NCBI GenBank assembly: GCA_002329285.1
Contig: DCTO01000112.1
Location: 1 to 9,407, forward strand
Source: Ruminococcaceae bacterium UBA1438
GTDB taxonomy: Bacteria > Bacillota > Clostridia > Oscillospirales > Acutalibacteraceae
Reading direction: 5' to 3'
Length of the DNA: 9,407 nucleotides
Part shown: in pieces, positions 1 through 6,206 of the stretch
How the letters are laid out: every line of letters starts with the position of its first letter
Position numbering within the stretch: the stretch's first letter is position 1
Notes under the pieces: model-generated
Databases searched by the model: none
Seen by the model: the letters and a program-made list of their open reading frames with translations, nothing else
What the model was told of the DNA's origin: nothing
Translations under genes and position numbers: made by a program

Positions 1-19
1 CGCGTGGTTTTCGTTATAC

Positions 20-49
20 AAAAACGCCGCCGGGATTGTTCCCGACGGC
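20..49 (-). terminator. Intrinsic terminator of the surface-polymer operon
   Basis: Read on the minus strand this is a 10-bp GC-rich stem (arms at 40-49 and 26-35) with an ACAA loop, followed by a GTTTTTG tract at 19-25. One pair is G-U on the minus-strand RNA but would be a C-A mismatch on the plus strand, so the hairpin fits minus-strand transcription. It begins 6 bases after the stop codon of the small membrane protein gene and closes the three-gene unit. Confidence 0.88.
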
Positions 50-55
50 ATTCTT

Positions 56-259
56 TTATTCATTTTCTGAATTATCCTCTGAAAGATCTACGATATCATC
101 CTCTGTGGTTTTTTTATCCTCAATCTTTAAAACATCCTTTGCCTTTTTCTTCACCTTTCTGAAAACGATTGCCGCAACCGCACCAATTGTGATTACAGCG
201 CCGGCAACGATTTGAATTGTGTAGCTCATTACAGAGGGATCAATATAAGCTTTAATCAT
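56..259 (-). CDS. Small single-span membrane protein, function unknown
   Basis: A 67-residue protein with a short N-terminal segment containing AYIDPS, one hydrophobic helix (about residues 12-33, rich in Ile, Val, Ala and Gly), a basic stretch (RKVKKKAK) just after the helix, and an acidic C-terminal tail of about 20 residues. The basic patch after the helix suggests, by the positive-inside rule, that the tail is cytoplasmic. The start is well supported: a strong AAAGGAG site sits 7 bases upstream, inside the last codons of the upstream gene, whose stop codon is only one base away, so the two are probably translationally coupled. It is the last gene before the terminator. I do not recognise a named family. 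Its position suggests an accessory or scaffold role for the YidC/transferase fusion or the sulfatase-fold enzyme, but that is inference from context only. Confidence 0.78.
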   Translation of the reverse strand: MIKAYIDPSVMSYTIQIVAGAVITIGAVAAIVFRKVKKKAKDVLKIEDKKTTEDDIVDLSEDNSENE

Positions 260-260
260 T

Positions 261-2318
261 TTATTTCTCCTTTAATTTCTTCTGTTTATCAATCAAGGCG
301 CGAATAATATATTTTCCGCCAACCTCGCCGCTGCGGCCGAAATTGGCAATATATTTCTGCCTGATTTCTTTAATCTGCTGTGAATATTCATCCTTATTTG
401 AAATCATTTCCTTGATTTTATCTGCCATGCCTGAAAAATCATTGATTTCATAGCTGACGCCTACCTGATTTCGAAGGGAGATTTCAAGCGGCTCAATGCC
501 GATTTTTTCATATTCCTTATTATAGATTTTTGGCGGCGTGTTAATAAACACACAGGGTTTGCAGGTTACATATGAAAATTCATAAGCCGCTGCTGACCAG
601 TCCGTGATAACAACCGAAGAATTATATAAGGAATCACTGCTTGAAAAATCAAGCTCGAATGACAAATCATCGCCCTTATAATCCTTATATTTTTCAATTA
701 TTGTATCCATTCTGTGAGAATATCGCTTAATATATTCCGGATGTGGCCTTACAACAACATTCAGACCTTTGCCCAGCAGCTCATCAAGAAGAGAATCAAA
801 GCAGCTATCAAGCAAATTATCCTTTTGCCATGAAGGCGCAATCAAAACCTTATTCGGCAAATCGCCTTTTGGCATAGCATCATATTTTTCTTGCAGAATT
901 TCCAAAAAGCCATATCCGCAAATAACAAGATTCTTCTCTTTTCTGTTATACAACTCCTCTTGTTTTCTTATTTCGGGAATCTGAAAATCGCCGACGCAAA
1001 AAACCGTATCAAAATTATCAAGGCAGCCGTTATTCATAACCATATGCGTGCTCATAGGGCCGTGAACAATATAGATATATTCAATATCCTTTTTAACATA
1101 AGAGCGCTTATAATGATAATTATCAAGATCAGGCATTGTCATAACAACGATATCGGCATCAATTTTCATAAACAGCGTTATGAGCTTGCGCTCGCTGATA
1201 TAATACGCCTGAAGTTTTTCATTTTCCTTTGCGAGGTTGAAGATATTATCATTAGGATCGCTTGTTACATAATGAATGATAATGTTTGAATTATTAAGCA
1301 GATAATCAATCAGTTTTGAAAAATACTTATAAAAGCCGTTGTTTTCAGAATAAATAACAAGGTGCTTGTTTGCAATTGAAAAGAAGCGCTTATAATCTGC
1401 TTTTTCTCTTTTATAATTCTCATCTCCGAATTTAGGAGATGACTTTTTGCCGATGCTGTTCAGGCGCTCAAGCTCCTGCTTGCTTTTCTCCAGCCTGTCA
1501 TAATCAATATTCTTTTTGGGATTAATTATTACATTAAGGATAAGCTGCTGAAGCATTGTGAAAAGATTTGAGCAAATCCAATAAAGGCCTATTCCGGCAG
1601 GAACAAAGCCGCCGAGAATCAAGGAAATGCCGACGGAAACCGCATTCGTGCCTATCTGGCTTAACCTTCCCTGCTCTGCCTGAAGCGGATTCATTCTGTT
1701 TTGGAAAAGGCATAGGCAAAGGGCGCTTAAGCCCGCAATCAAAGGCACGGCAAGCATTTTCCCGCCTGCGGACAGAGGAGTTGCAGATAAATCAAAGCCG
1801 AGAAAGCTTGTTTGAAGCGCTTTGACGCTTTGAATGTCAACCCCCTGCATGTCAAAGCCGTTTTTGATTTCATTAACCACGCTTAATTGAATTGAATTGC
1901 TTTCGGGATCCAGCCCGAAGGCTGCACACACAGCCGAGATTAATGAAGCAATTGCCGTCTTATCAAAAGATAGAATATGAGTAAGCGGATTATAAATAAT
2001 CTGAATAACACAAAGCAGAAGAAAAATCTGCAAAAGCATCGGAATGAGGCCTGCAAGGGGATGATAATGCTCTCTTTTATAAAGCTTTAGCTGTTCATCC
2101 GAAATCGTATCCTTTTCACCGAAAAATTTTGCCTTAATCTCATTGAGCTCCGGCTGGAGCTTAACAAGCTTAACGGAATTATTATGAGTCCAGAGTGAAA
2201 TCGGGAAAAGAATAATCTTCGTCAGCAAGGTGAAAAGAATAATTGCCGGCCCGTAGCTCAAAAATAAATTGTAACAAAACTTCATCACCCAACCGAGGGG
2301 CAAAGTAACATATTCCAT
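261..2318 (-). CDS. YidC/Oxa1-like insertase fused to a CDP-glycerol glycerophosphotransferase-like domain
   Basis: A 685-residue protein made of two parts. Residues 1-265 read as a YidC/Oxa1 domain: the start MEYVTLPLGW, a first helix at about 22-41 ending in LFP, the cytoplasmic hairpin with KLQPEL, a HPLAG turn at 86-90 before the next helices, and further helices at about 90-110, 186-205, 226-246 and 248-265. The groove residue that is Arg in bacterial insertases appears to be Lys34. After a charged linker (about 270-315), residues 318-680 resemble the CDP-glycerol:polyglycerophosphate glycerophosphotransferase (TagB/TagF) fold: IVHG with His419, RPHP at 524-527, and TDWSAAAYEF from 572, matching the usual HG, HP and D-x-S signatures. 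Family members transfer glycerol-phosphate from CDP-glycerol onto teichoic-acid precursors on the inner membrane face. The start has an AGGAAA site 9 bases away and follows the sulfatase-fold gene by 20 bases. The fused protein may be a membrane-anchored polymer transferase rather than a housekeeping insertase. The domain calls are solid; the substrate is not known. Confidence 0.9.
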   Translation of the reverse strand: MEYVTLPLGWVMKFCYNLFLSYGPAIILFTLLTKIILFPISLWTHNNSVKLVKLQPELNEIKAKFFGEKDTISDEQLKLYKREHYHPLAGLIPMLLQIFLLLCVIQIIYNPLTHILSFDKTAIASLISAVCAAFGLDPESNSIQLSVVNEIKNGFDMQGVDIQSVKALQTSFLGFDLSATPLSAGGKMLAVPLIAGLSALCLCLFQNRMNPLQAEQGRLSQIGTNAVSVGISLILGGFVPAGIGLYWICSNLFTMLQQLILNVIINPKKNIDYDRLEKSKQELERLNSIGKKSSPKFGDENYKREKADYKRFFSIANKHLVIYSENNGFYKYFSKLIDYLLNNSNIIIHYVTSDPNDNIFNLAKENEKLQAYYISERKLITLFMKIDADIVVMTMPDLDNYHYKRSYVKKDIEYIYIVHGPMSTHMVMNNGCLDNFDTVFCVGDFQIPEIRKQEELYNRKEKNLVICGYGFLEILQEKYDAMPKGDLPNKVLIAPSWQKDNLLDSCFDSLLDELLGKGLNVVVRPHPEYIKRYSHRMDTIIEKYKDYKGDDLSFELDFSSSDSLYNSSVVITDWSAAAYEFSYVTCKPCVFINTPPKIYNKEYEKIGIEPLEISLRNQVGVSYEINDFSGMADKIKEMISNKDEYSQQIKEIRQKYIANFGRSGEVGGKYIIRALIDKQKKLKEK

Positions 2319-2338
2319 AAAAAGTTTTTCCTAATGAT

Positions 2339-4075
2339 TTAATACCATTGGTATTCTGATTCTATAAAATCGACCTTTTTCCAGTTATTAACATCATGAG
2401 CATTGCCGTTTATTTCATAAACGTTAAAGCAAAGGTGGTGCTCATTAACAATGTAATATGAATGGTAAAAGGTTCTTGGGTTATTTTCGCCCTCTTTTAT
2501 ATCAATAAGAGATTTACCGTAATTATAATCCGTCTGCAAATTTGCATCTTGCACTATTGCAGGAATTATATTTGCAGATGAAACCTCTGCGCTTGAAGTG
2601 ATAAGCGTTTTATTATCCGCATTCTTCGGCTTAAAGAAAATACAGGTGGTTAGGCCCCAATCCTTAAACTGCTCCTGCTCAATAAAATCAAGAATTTCCT
2701 GGCGCGGATAACCGTGGTCACCTGCAATAATTATAGTTGAATTATCATAAACGCCAAGCTCTTTAAGCTGATTAAGATATTCTTTAACAATTTTAAATGA
2801 GCCGACCGTTTGGGAAACACCACTTGCATTTTCGCTTACCTCACAGTTTTCATCAAGGATAAAAGGCTGGTGGGAGCCGTGCAGATAAATAAAGGTGTAA
2901 GTTTTTTCGCTTTCATCAGACTGCAAATGGTTTTCCTGAATAAATTTATAATACTTGGCATCGTTATCCTGATAAACACCCGATTCACATTCAAGCGTTG
3001 AAAGCGTTGCCGAAACGCCTTCATTTGCATTGCTATACATAGCCATAGATAAATACTGCCTGAAGCTGCGTGCCAATGAAAGCTTTGAAAGGTATTTAAC
3101 AATCTCCATATCATTTGTTGAATAAGAGGTAACCTCTTCAACATTATCGGCAATGCCGAGAAATGATTTTGCATCTGCGTATTCATAGTATCTATCTGCA
3201 AAAACATTTATCTGATAACCGTTTGCTTTCAAATCCTTCAGAAATTGCGATTCACCGTAAGCCTTATCAAAGTAATCAACGGGTGAAACCTCTGCTTTAT
3301 ACGGAACGCCTGAAATCATATAAGGCACGGAGGGATATGTTCTTGTGTAAACAGAGGTTGCGCTGTCATATAAAGTAAATCCTTCTAAATCATCAAAATA
3401 ATCGGGATACTTTTCGACTACGGCTTTATAATAATTTGTATCAAAACGGTCAAACAAAATATAAATAATATTTTCCTGCTCTGAAACGGTATCAATCCCC
3501 TTGGTTGAAAGAACATAATCACAGTTAATATCATTATCCGAAAGCAGATTTTTTGTAGCTATATCACTTATAAGGCTTGCGCCATTCATGCCGATTATTA
3601 AAACAGAAAGAAAAACCACCGCGTTTTTCCACTTGTTTTTTAAAGCGATTGAAATTACAGCGATAGAAACACAAATGATCATATACACCGATACCATTTG
3701 AATATATTCCCCTTGCGACATACCGTTTACATCGCCTGAAGTTATCAGCGCTCGCCCGGAAATAAAATTATCAATATAACTTGCAATAATCATGCCGAAA
3801 ATTCCGGCTGTAAATATATTGAGCACCGCCTTATTGAAAACGAAAACAACCGCGCTGATAACGATCCAAAACACAAAAAAGGTTATCAGAACAGGGCCAA
3901 TGATATCGGAAAATGTGAAAGCAAATTCCGCCATATTATTTGCATAAATATCAATAGTGCCGAACAAAAAGAACATAAAGGAAACCGCAAGACCAGTAAG
4001 TCCGGCAATCAAAAGCCTTTCCTTTACAGAATACTTTTCGATAACTATTTCTTTCTTTTCTTTTTTACTTTTCAT
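2339..4075 (-). CDS. Membrane-bound sulfatase / LTA-synthase-like alkaline phosphatase superfamily protein
   Basis: A 578-residue polytopic enzyme with a lysine-rich N-terminus, about five membrane helices (roughly 20-42, 56-82, 85-104, 125-146 and 150-168) and a large soluble catalytic domain from about 200, probably extracellular as in LtaS. The alkaline-phosphatase-superfamily signatures are present in order: a metal-site Asp in IIYILFDRFD (Asp209), a Thr-containing YTRTYPSVP segment at 243-251 followed by YMISG where the nucleophile is expected, HGSHQPF near 399-405, and AGDHG with Asp453-His454. Relatives move phosphoglycerol or phosphoethanolamine groups, or cleave sulfate esters; the layout here is closest to lipoteichoic-acid-synthase-like proteins. 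The open frame extends to a TTG at 4081, but the ATG at 4075 is chosen because GGGAG lies 7 bases before it. It is the first gene of the unit, about 25 bases downstream of the predicted transcription start, and probably supplies or modifies the polymer handled by the downstream fusion protein. Confidence 0.88.
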   Translation of the reverse strand: MKSKKEKKEIVIEKYSVKERLLIAGLTGLAVSFMFFLFGTIDIYANNMAEFAFTFSDIIGPVLITFFVFWIVISAVVFVFNKAVLNIFTAGIFGMIIASYIDNFISGRALITSGDVNGMSQGEYIQMVSVYMIICVSIAVISIALKNKWKNAVVFLSVLIIGMNGASLISDIATKNLLSDNDINCDYVLSTKGIDTVSEQENIIYILFDRFDTNYYKAVVEKYPDYFDDLEGFTLYDSATSVYTRTYPSVPYMISGVPYKAEVSPVDYFDKAYGESQFLKDLKANGYQINVFADRYYEYADAKSFLGIADNVEEVTSYSTNDMEIVKYLSKLSLARSFRQYLSMAMYSNANEGVSATLSTLECESGVYQDNDAKYYKFIQENHLQSDESEKTYTFIYLHGSHQPFILDENCEVSENASGVSQTVGSFKIVKEYLNQLKELGVYDNSTIIIAGDHGYPRQEILDFIEQEQFKDWGLTTCIFFKPKNADNKTLITSSAEVSSANIIPAIVQDANLQTDYNYGKSLIDIKEGENNPRTFYHSYYIVNEHHLCFNVYEINGNAHDVNNWKKVDFIESEYQWY

Positions 4076-4106
4076 AATCAAGCTCCCGCAAGTTAATAAC
4101 TAAATA

Positions 4107-4135
4107 ATTATAGCATATTATTATAATTTATACAA
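4107..4135 (-). promoter_or_regulatory. Promoter of the sulfatase-YidC/transferase operon
   Basis: On the minus strand, TTGTAT (4130-4135) and a perfect TATAAT (4107-4112) are separated by exactly 17 bases, with a TATG extension just before the -10 box. Transcription would start near 4100, leaving a leader of about 25 bases before the ATG at 4075. The preceding his unit ends in its own terminator, so this unit is transcribed independently. Confidence 0.8.
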
Positions 4136-4140
4136 GAATC

Positions 4141-4172
4141 AAAACAAAAACGCAGGAAAAGCCTGCGCCTTT
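4141..4172 (-). terminator. Intrinsic terminator after hisF
   Basis: On the minus strand CGCAGG (4162-4167) pairs with CCTGCG (4151-4156) around a five-base loop and is followed by TTTTTGTTTT (4141-4150). It lies immediately beyond the hisF stop codon and separates the his unit from the downstream surface-polymer unit. Confidence 0.85.
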
Positions 4173-4176
4173 TGTT

Positions 4177-4935
4177 CTATAGTCTTACCGAAATTCCGTT
4201 TTTGTCAAGATAATCCTTCAACTCCGGAATCGGAAGCTCATTAAAATGAAAAAGGCTTGCGGCAAGCACGGCATCTGCCTTGCCTGCTGTGAAGGCATCA
4301 TAAAAATGCTGTTTTGCGCCTGCGCCGCCGGAAGCAATCACGGGAATGCCGACGGCCTCTGAAACCGCGCGGGTTAGCTCAATATCATAGCCGTTTTTCT
4401 GCCCGTCCTGATCCATTGAGGTGAGCAAAATTTCGCCCGCTCCCCTGCTTTCAGCCTCAACAGCCCATTTAACCGCATCAATTCCCGTTGGGATTCTGCC
4501 GCCGTTAAGATAAACCTCCCAGCCGCCTTTCGCCCTTTTCTTGGCATCAATTGCGCAAACAACGCACTGCCTGCCGAATTTATAAGCCGCATCATTGATG
4601 AGCTGAGGATTTCTGACCGCAGCTGAATTAACGGAAATTTTGTCAGCACCTGCGCGCAAAAGCTCTTTAAAATCCTCCACACTCTGAATTCCGCCGCCGA
4701 CTGTGAACGGAATGAACACCGTTTTTGCAACGCGCTCAACAATATCAATCATCGTGCTTCTGCCCTCATGAGTGGCAGTAATATCAAGCAAAACAAGCTC
4801 ATCTGCGCCCTGCCTGTCATAAGCCGCGGCACACTCAACGGGATCGCCGGCATCCCTTAAATCAACAAAGGAAACGCCCTTTACAACTCTGCCGTTTTTA
4901 ACATCAAGGCACGGGATAATTCTTTTTGCATACAT
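4177..4935 (-). CDS. hisF: Imidazole glycerol phosphate synthase, cyclase subunit
   Basis: A 252-residue (beta/alpha)8 barrel of normal HisF length. It uses ammonia from HisH to convert PRFAR into imidazole glycerol phosphate and AICAR in histidine biosynthesis, in the cytoplasm. Visible hallmarks are the start [12 protein letters not shown] with catalytic Asp11, the phosphate-binding loops FTVGGGI (77-83) and [16 protein letters not shown] with the second catalytic Asp130, and LLTSMDQDG at 170-178. The open frame extends eight codons upstream, but those residues (MLKWRDNV) are not HisF-like, and the ATG at 4935 sits 8 bases after a GGAGGG site in the end of hisH. The hisH stop and the hisF start are only four bases apart, so translational coupling is likely. 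The gene ends just before a terminator. Confidence 0.97.
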   Translation of the reverse strand: MYAKRIIPCLDVKNGRVVKGVSFVDLRDAGDPVECAAAYDRQGADELVLLDITATHEGRSTMIDIVERVAKTVFIPFTVGGGIQSVEDFKELLRAGADKISVNSAAVRNPQLINDAAYKFGRQCVVCAIDAKKRAKGGWEVYLNGGRIPTGIDAVKWAVEAESRGAGEILLTSMDQDGQKNGYDIELTRAVSEAVGIPVIASGGAGAKQHFYDAFTAGKADAVLAASLFHFNELPIPELKDYLDKNGISVRL

Positions 4936-4939
4936 AACA

Positions 4940-5551
4940 TTATCCCTCCATTTCAACAAAGTTTGAAAGCAGCTTTAAGCCAACCTCGCCGCTTTTTTCC
5001 GGATGGAACTGTGTTGCAAACAGGTTTTCGCGCTCAACAGCGCATTGAATTTTAACACCGTATTCGGTTGTTGCGGCAACGGCATCAAAATCAGCCCCGT
5101 TAAGATAAAATGAATGAACGAAATAAAAATAGCTTCCGTTTTTTATGCCCTTGAAAAGCCTGCTGCCCTGCGTGATTTCAACGGAATTCCAGCCCATATG
5201 CGGCACCTTGAGCCCCATATCATTTGGAATTTGCGTGATTTTTCCGTTAAGAAGCGATAAGCCGCACGCATCCGGGCTTTCCTCGCTCTCTGCAAACAAA
5301 AGCTGCAAGCCAAGGCATATGCCGAGAAACGGCTTGCCTGAAATTGCCGATGCTCTAACCGCATCCACAAGCCCCCTCTCCCGCATAGATGCCATTGAAT
5401 CGCCAAAGGATCCTACGCCGGGCAAAATCACCTTATCCGCCTTTGAAAGCTCTGCCGGATCAGAGGTTATCACATTTTCAGCGCCAATGAAATCAAGAGC
5501 CTTTTTAACGCTCATCAGATTTCCCGCGCCGTAATCAACAATTGCAATCAT
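4940..5551 (-). CDS. hisH: Imidazole glycerol phosphate synthase, glutamine amidotransferase subunit
   Basis: A 203-residue class I glutamine amidotransferase that hydrolyses glutamine and channels ammonia to HisF. Motifs run in order: DYGAGNL near the N-terminus, PGVGSFG at 44-50 (oxyanion strand), [10 protein letters not shown] with nucleophile Cys79, FVHSFY at 144-149, and QFHPEKSG with His183 and Glu185 completing the triad. The frame stays open upstream through the antisense of the tRNA gene, but the ATG at 5551 opens the conserved [11 protein letters not shown] start, has a GGAG site at the right distance, and lies downstream of a good promoter. It forms a two-gene unit with hisF. No other his genes are in the window, so the rest of the pathway is either elsewhere or the pair has been dispersed. 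Confidence 0.97.
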   Translation of the reverse strand: MIAIVDYGAGNLMSVKKALDFIGAENVITSDPAELSKADKVILPGVGSFGDSMASMRERGLVDAVRASAISGKPFLGICLGLQLLFAESEESPDACGLSLLNGKITQIPNDMGLKVPHMGWNSVEITQGSRLFKGIKNGSYFYFVHSFYLNGADFDAVAATTEYGVKIQCAVERENLFATQFHPEKSGEVGLKLLSNFVEMEG

Positions 5552-5582
5552 ATTTTTCTCCGCAAAATAATTTGATGCAACA

Positions 5583-5611
5583 ATTTTAGCACATACCAGG
5601 CAGTATTTCAA
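5583..5611 (-). promoter_or_regulatory. Promoter of hisH-hisF
   Basis: On the minus strand, TTGAAA (5606-5611) and TAAAAT (5583-5588) are separated by exactly 17 bases and are correctly placed upstream of the hisH ATG at 5551. Its -35 box is nine bases from the -35 box of the divergent tRNA promoter. I saw no T-box in this short leader (about 25 bases). Confidence 0.72.
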
Positions 5612-5620
5612 TATAAATGA

Positions 5621-5650
5621 TTGACAAATAACTGCCGAAAGTGTTACAAT
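5621..5650 (+). promoter_or_regulatory. Promoter of the tRNA-Ser gene
   Basis: A consensus TTGACA (5621-5626) is followed after 18 bases by TACAAT (5645-5650), with the mature tRNA starting 20 bases beyond the -10 box. It is divergent from, and almost abutting, the hisH promoter. Confidence 0.78.
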
Positions 5651-5669
5651 TCCGTAGTAATAATTATTT

Positions 5670-5760
5670 GCAGACGTACCCAAGAGGCTGAAGGGTTCGG
5701 ATTCGAAATCCGATAGGCGGGGCAACCCGTGCGGGGGTTCAAATCCCTCCGTCTGCGCCA
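5670..5760 (+). tRNA. tRNA-Ser(CGA), CCA end encoded
   Basis: A class II tRNA of 91 bases. The 7-bp acceptor stem pairs GCAGACG (5670-5676) with CGTCTGC (5750-5756), followed by discriminator G5757 and an encoded CCA (5758-5760). The anticodon stem is TCGGA/TCCGA around the loop TTCGAAA, giving anticodon CGA at 5704-5706, which reads UCG serine codons. The T-arm is five G residues, the TTCAAAT loop and CCCTC. A long GC-rich variable arm lies at about 5714-5732, as expected for serine. A promoter precedes it and a terminator follows at once, so it is a single-gene transcription unit. Confidence 0.97.
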
Positions 5761-5766
5761 ATAAAT

Positions 5767-5792
5767 AAAAAGGCATCGCACGATGCCTTTTT
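5767..5792 (+). terminator. Terminator of tRNA-Ser, possibly bidirectional
   Basis: A perfect 12-bp inverted repeat, AAAAAGGCATCG (5767-5778) and CGATGCCTTTTT (5781-5792), beginning six bases after the encoded CCA. The A-tract and T-tract flank a GC-containing stem on both sides, so it could work on either strand. With one mismatch the palindrome extends out to 5761-5798. Confidence 0.9.
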
Positions 5793-5818
5793 GTTTATCA
5801 TCAATGAGGGATTTGAAA

Positions 5819-5947
5819 CGAACTCCAACTTGATGATGACGGTTATGAATTTGCAAGGAAAATAACCACATACAACGCTTTAACTGATTATGTTATGACA
5901 AATGAGTTTATGAAATACTTAGAAATTAGGAATCACCTTGCTAGTTA
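5819..5947 (+). pseudogene. Open remnant of about 42 codons, gene unknown
   Basis: The frame runs open from AACGAACTCC near 5819 to a TAA at 5945-5947 and encodes a well-mixed, protein-like stretch that includes LDDDGYEFARK, TTYNALTDYV and KYLEIRNHL. A stop lies directly upstream in frame (TGA), and there is no ribosome binding site or plausible full-length start, although an internal ATG near 5894 would give 17 codons. The composition looks like the C-terminal end of a degraded gene. I do not recognise the family, and chance openness cannot be excluded. Confidence 0.25.
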
Positions 5948-5966
5948 ACACTGATGATTCCGGCAA

Positions 5967-6011
5967 ATTGTGGTCAGCGAAAAAATTGTATTGTGGTCAG
6001 AATTGTGGTCA
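5967..6011 (+). repeat. Three direct copies of ATTGTGGTCA
   Basis: ATTGTGGTCA occurs at 5967-5976, 5990-5999 and 6002-6011; the first two copies are also followed by G. Start-to-start distances are 23 and 12 bases. Clustered direct repeats of this size near a tRNA gene resemble arm-type binding sites of tyrosine recombinases, but a transcription-factor site array is also possible. Confidence 0.6.
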
Positions 6012-6110
6012 ATTGAATACTCCCATATTGAAATAATTGTACAAGGGGTGGTTCAATTATTGTAGAATAACAATATTAAACCTCTTTGCAGAATTAATTC
6101 GTAACAGCTA

Positions 6111-6139
6111 TTGACATAAAAAAAGTAATATGATAATAT
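6111..6139 (+). promoter_or_regulatory. Promoter of the methyltransferase-ZIP operon
   Basis: A consensus TTGACA (6111-6116) and TAATAT (6134-6139) are separated by 17 bases, and the -10 box is preceded by TATG plus one base (extended -10, 6129-6133). Transcription would start near 6146, which falls inside the first inverted repeat of the operator-like region, so a repressor bound there would block the promoter. Confidence 0.72.
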
Positions 6140-6143
6140 TAGT

Positions 6144-6206
6144 AGTTAGTGGTGGCTAACTATTTTTTTGCCATATCGGTTAGCTTAAACTAACCAATGC
6201 TAACCG
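6144..6206. promoter_or_regulatory. Operator-like GTTAG-N6-CTAAC inverted repeats
   Basis: Two inverted repeats share one geometry: AGTTAG-N6-CTAACT at 6144-6161 and GGTTAG-N6-CTAACC at 6178-6195, with centres 34 bases apart. A further half-site at 6199-6206 (GCTAACCG) forms a perfect 8-bp inverted repeat with CGGTTAGC at 6177-6184. The half-sites resemble those of DtxR/IdeR-type metal-dependent repressors, whose palindromes contain GTTAG and CTAAC, though the 6-base spacer differs from the classic actinobacterial site. The first repeat covers the predicted transcription start. Metal control is supported indirectly by the ZIP transporter downstream; no regulator gene lies in the window. Confidence 0.5.

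Larger units (their letters stand above)
5793..6110. other. Gene-free scar region downstream of tRNA-Ser
   Basis: About 320 bases with no intact gene. It contains an inverted 12-base copy of the tRNA T-arm (5806-5817), an open remnant (about 5819-5947), three ATTGTGGTCA repeats, and an AT-rich stretch with short inverted repeats (6032-6039 with 6054-6061, and 6058-6063 with 6070-6075). A remnant next to a tRNA gene with clustered short repeats is what a decayed integrative-element end or attachment region could look like. No integrase gene is visible, so this is inference. Confidence 0.4.

Noticed and set aside
891..1289. Plus-strand frame of 132 codons within the transferase domain
   Set aside because: It lies opposite a domain with clear conserved motifs and has no start signal; it is a shadow frame.
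5552..5776. N-terminal extension of HisH by 75 codons
   Set aside because: The extension crosses the hisH promoter and the antisense of the tRNA gene; the family start [11 protein letters not shown] and a ribosome binding site fix the start at 5551.
5806..5817. T-arm copy as an attR site of a tRNA-integrating element
   Set aside because: The copy is inverted relative to the tRNA, short (12 bases) and does not include the tRNA 3' end, whereas attachment repeats should be in direct orientation.
5644..5871. Minus-strand frame of 75 codons with RRRRDLNPRTGCPAYR
   Set aside because: It is the antisense translation of tRNA-Ser(CGA) and its terminator, a well-known spurious protein pattern; no start signal supports it.
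5967..6011. ATTGTGGTCA repeats as a CRISPR array
   Set aside because: Only three 10-base units with spacings of 23 and 12 bases and no cas genes; far too short and irregular.
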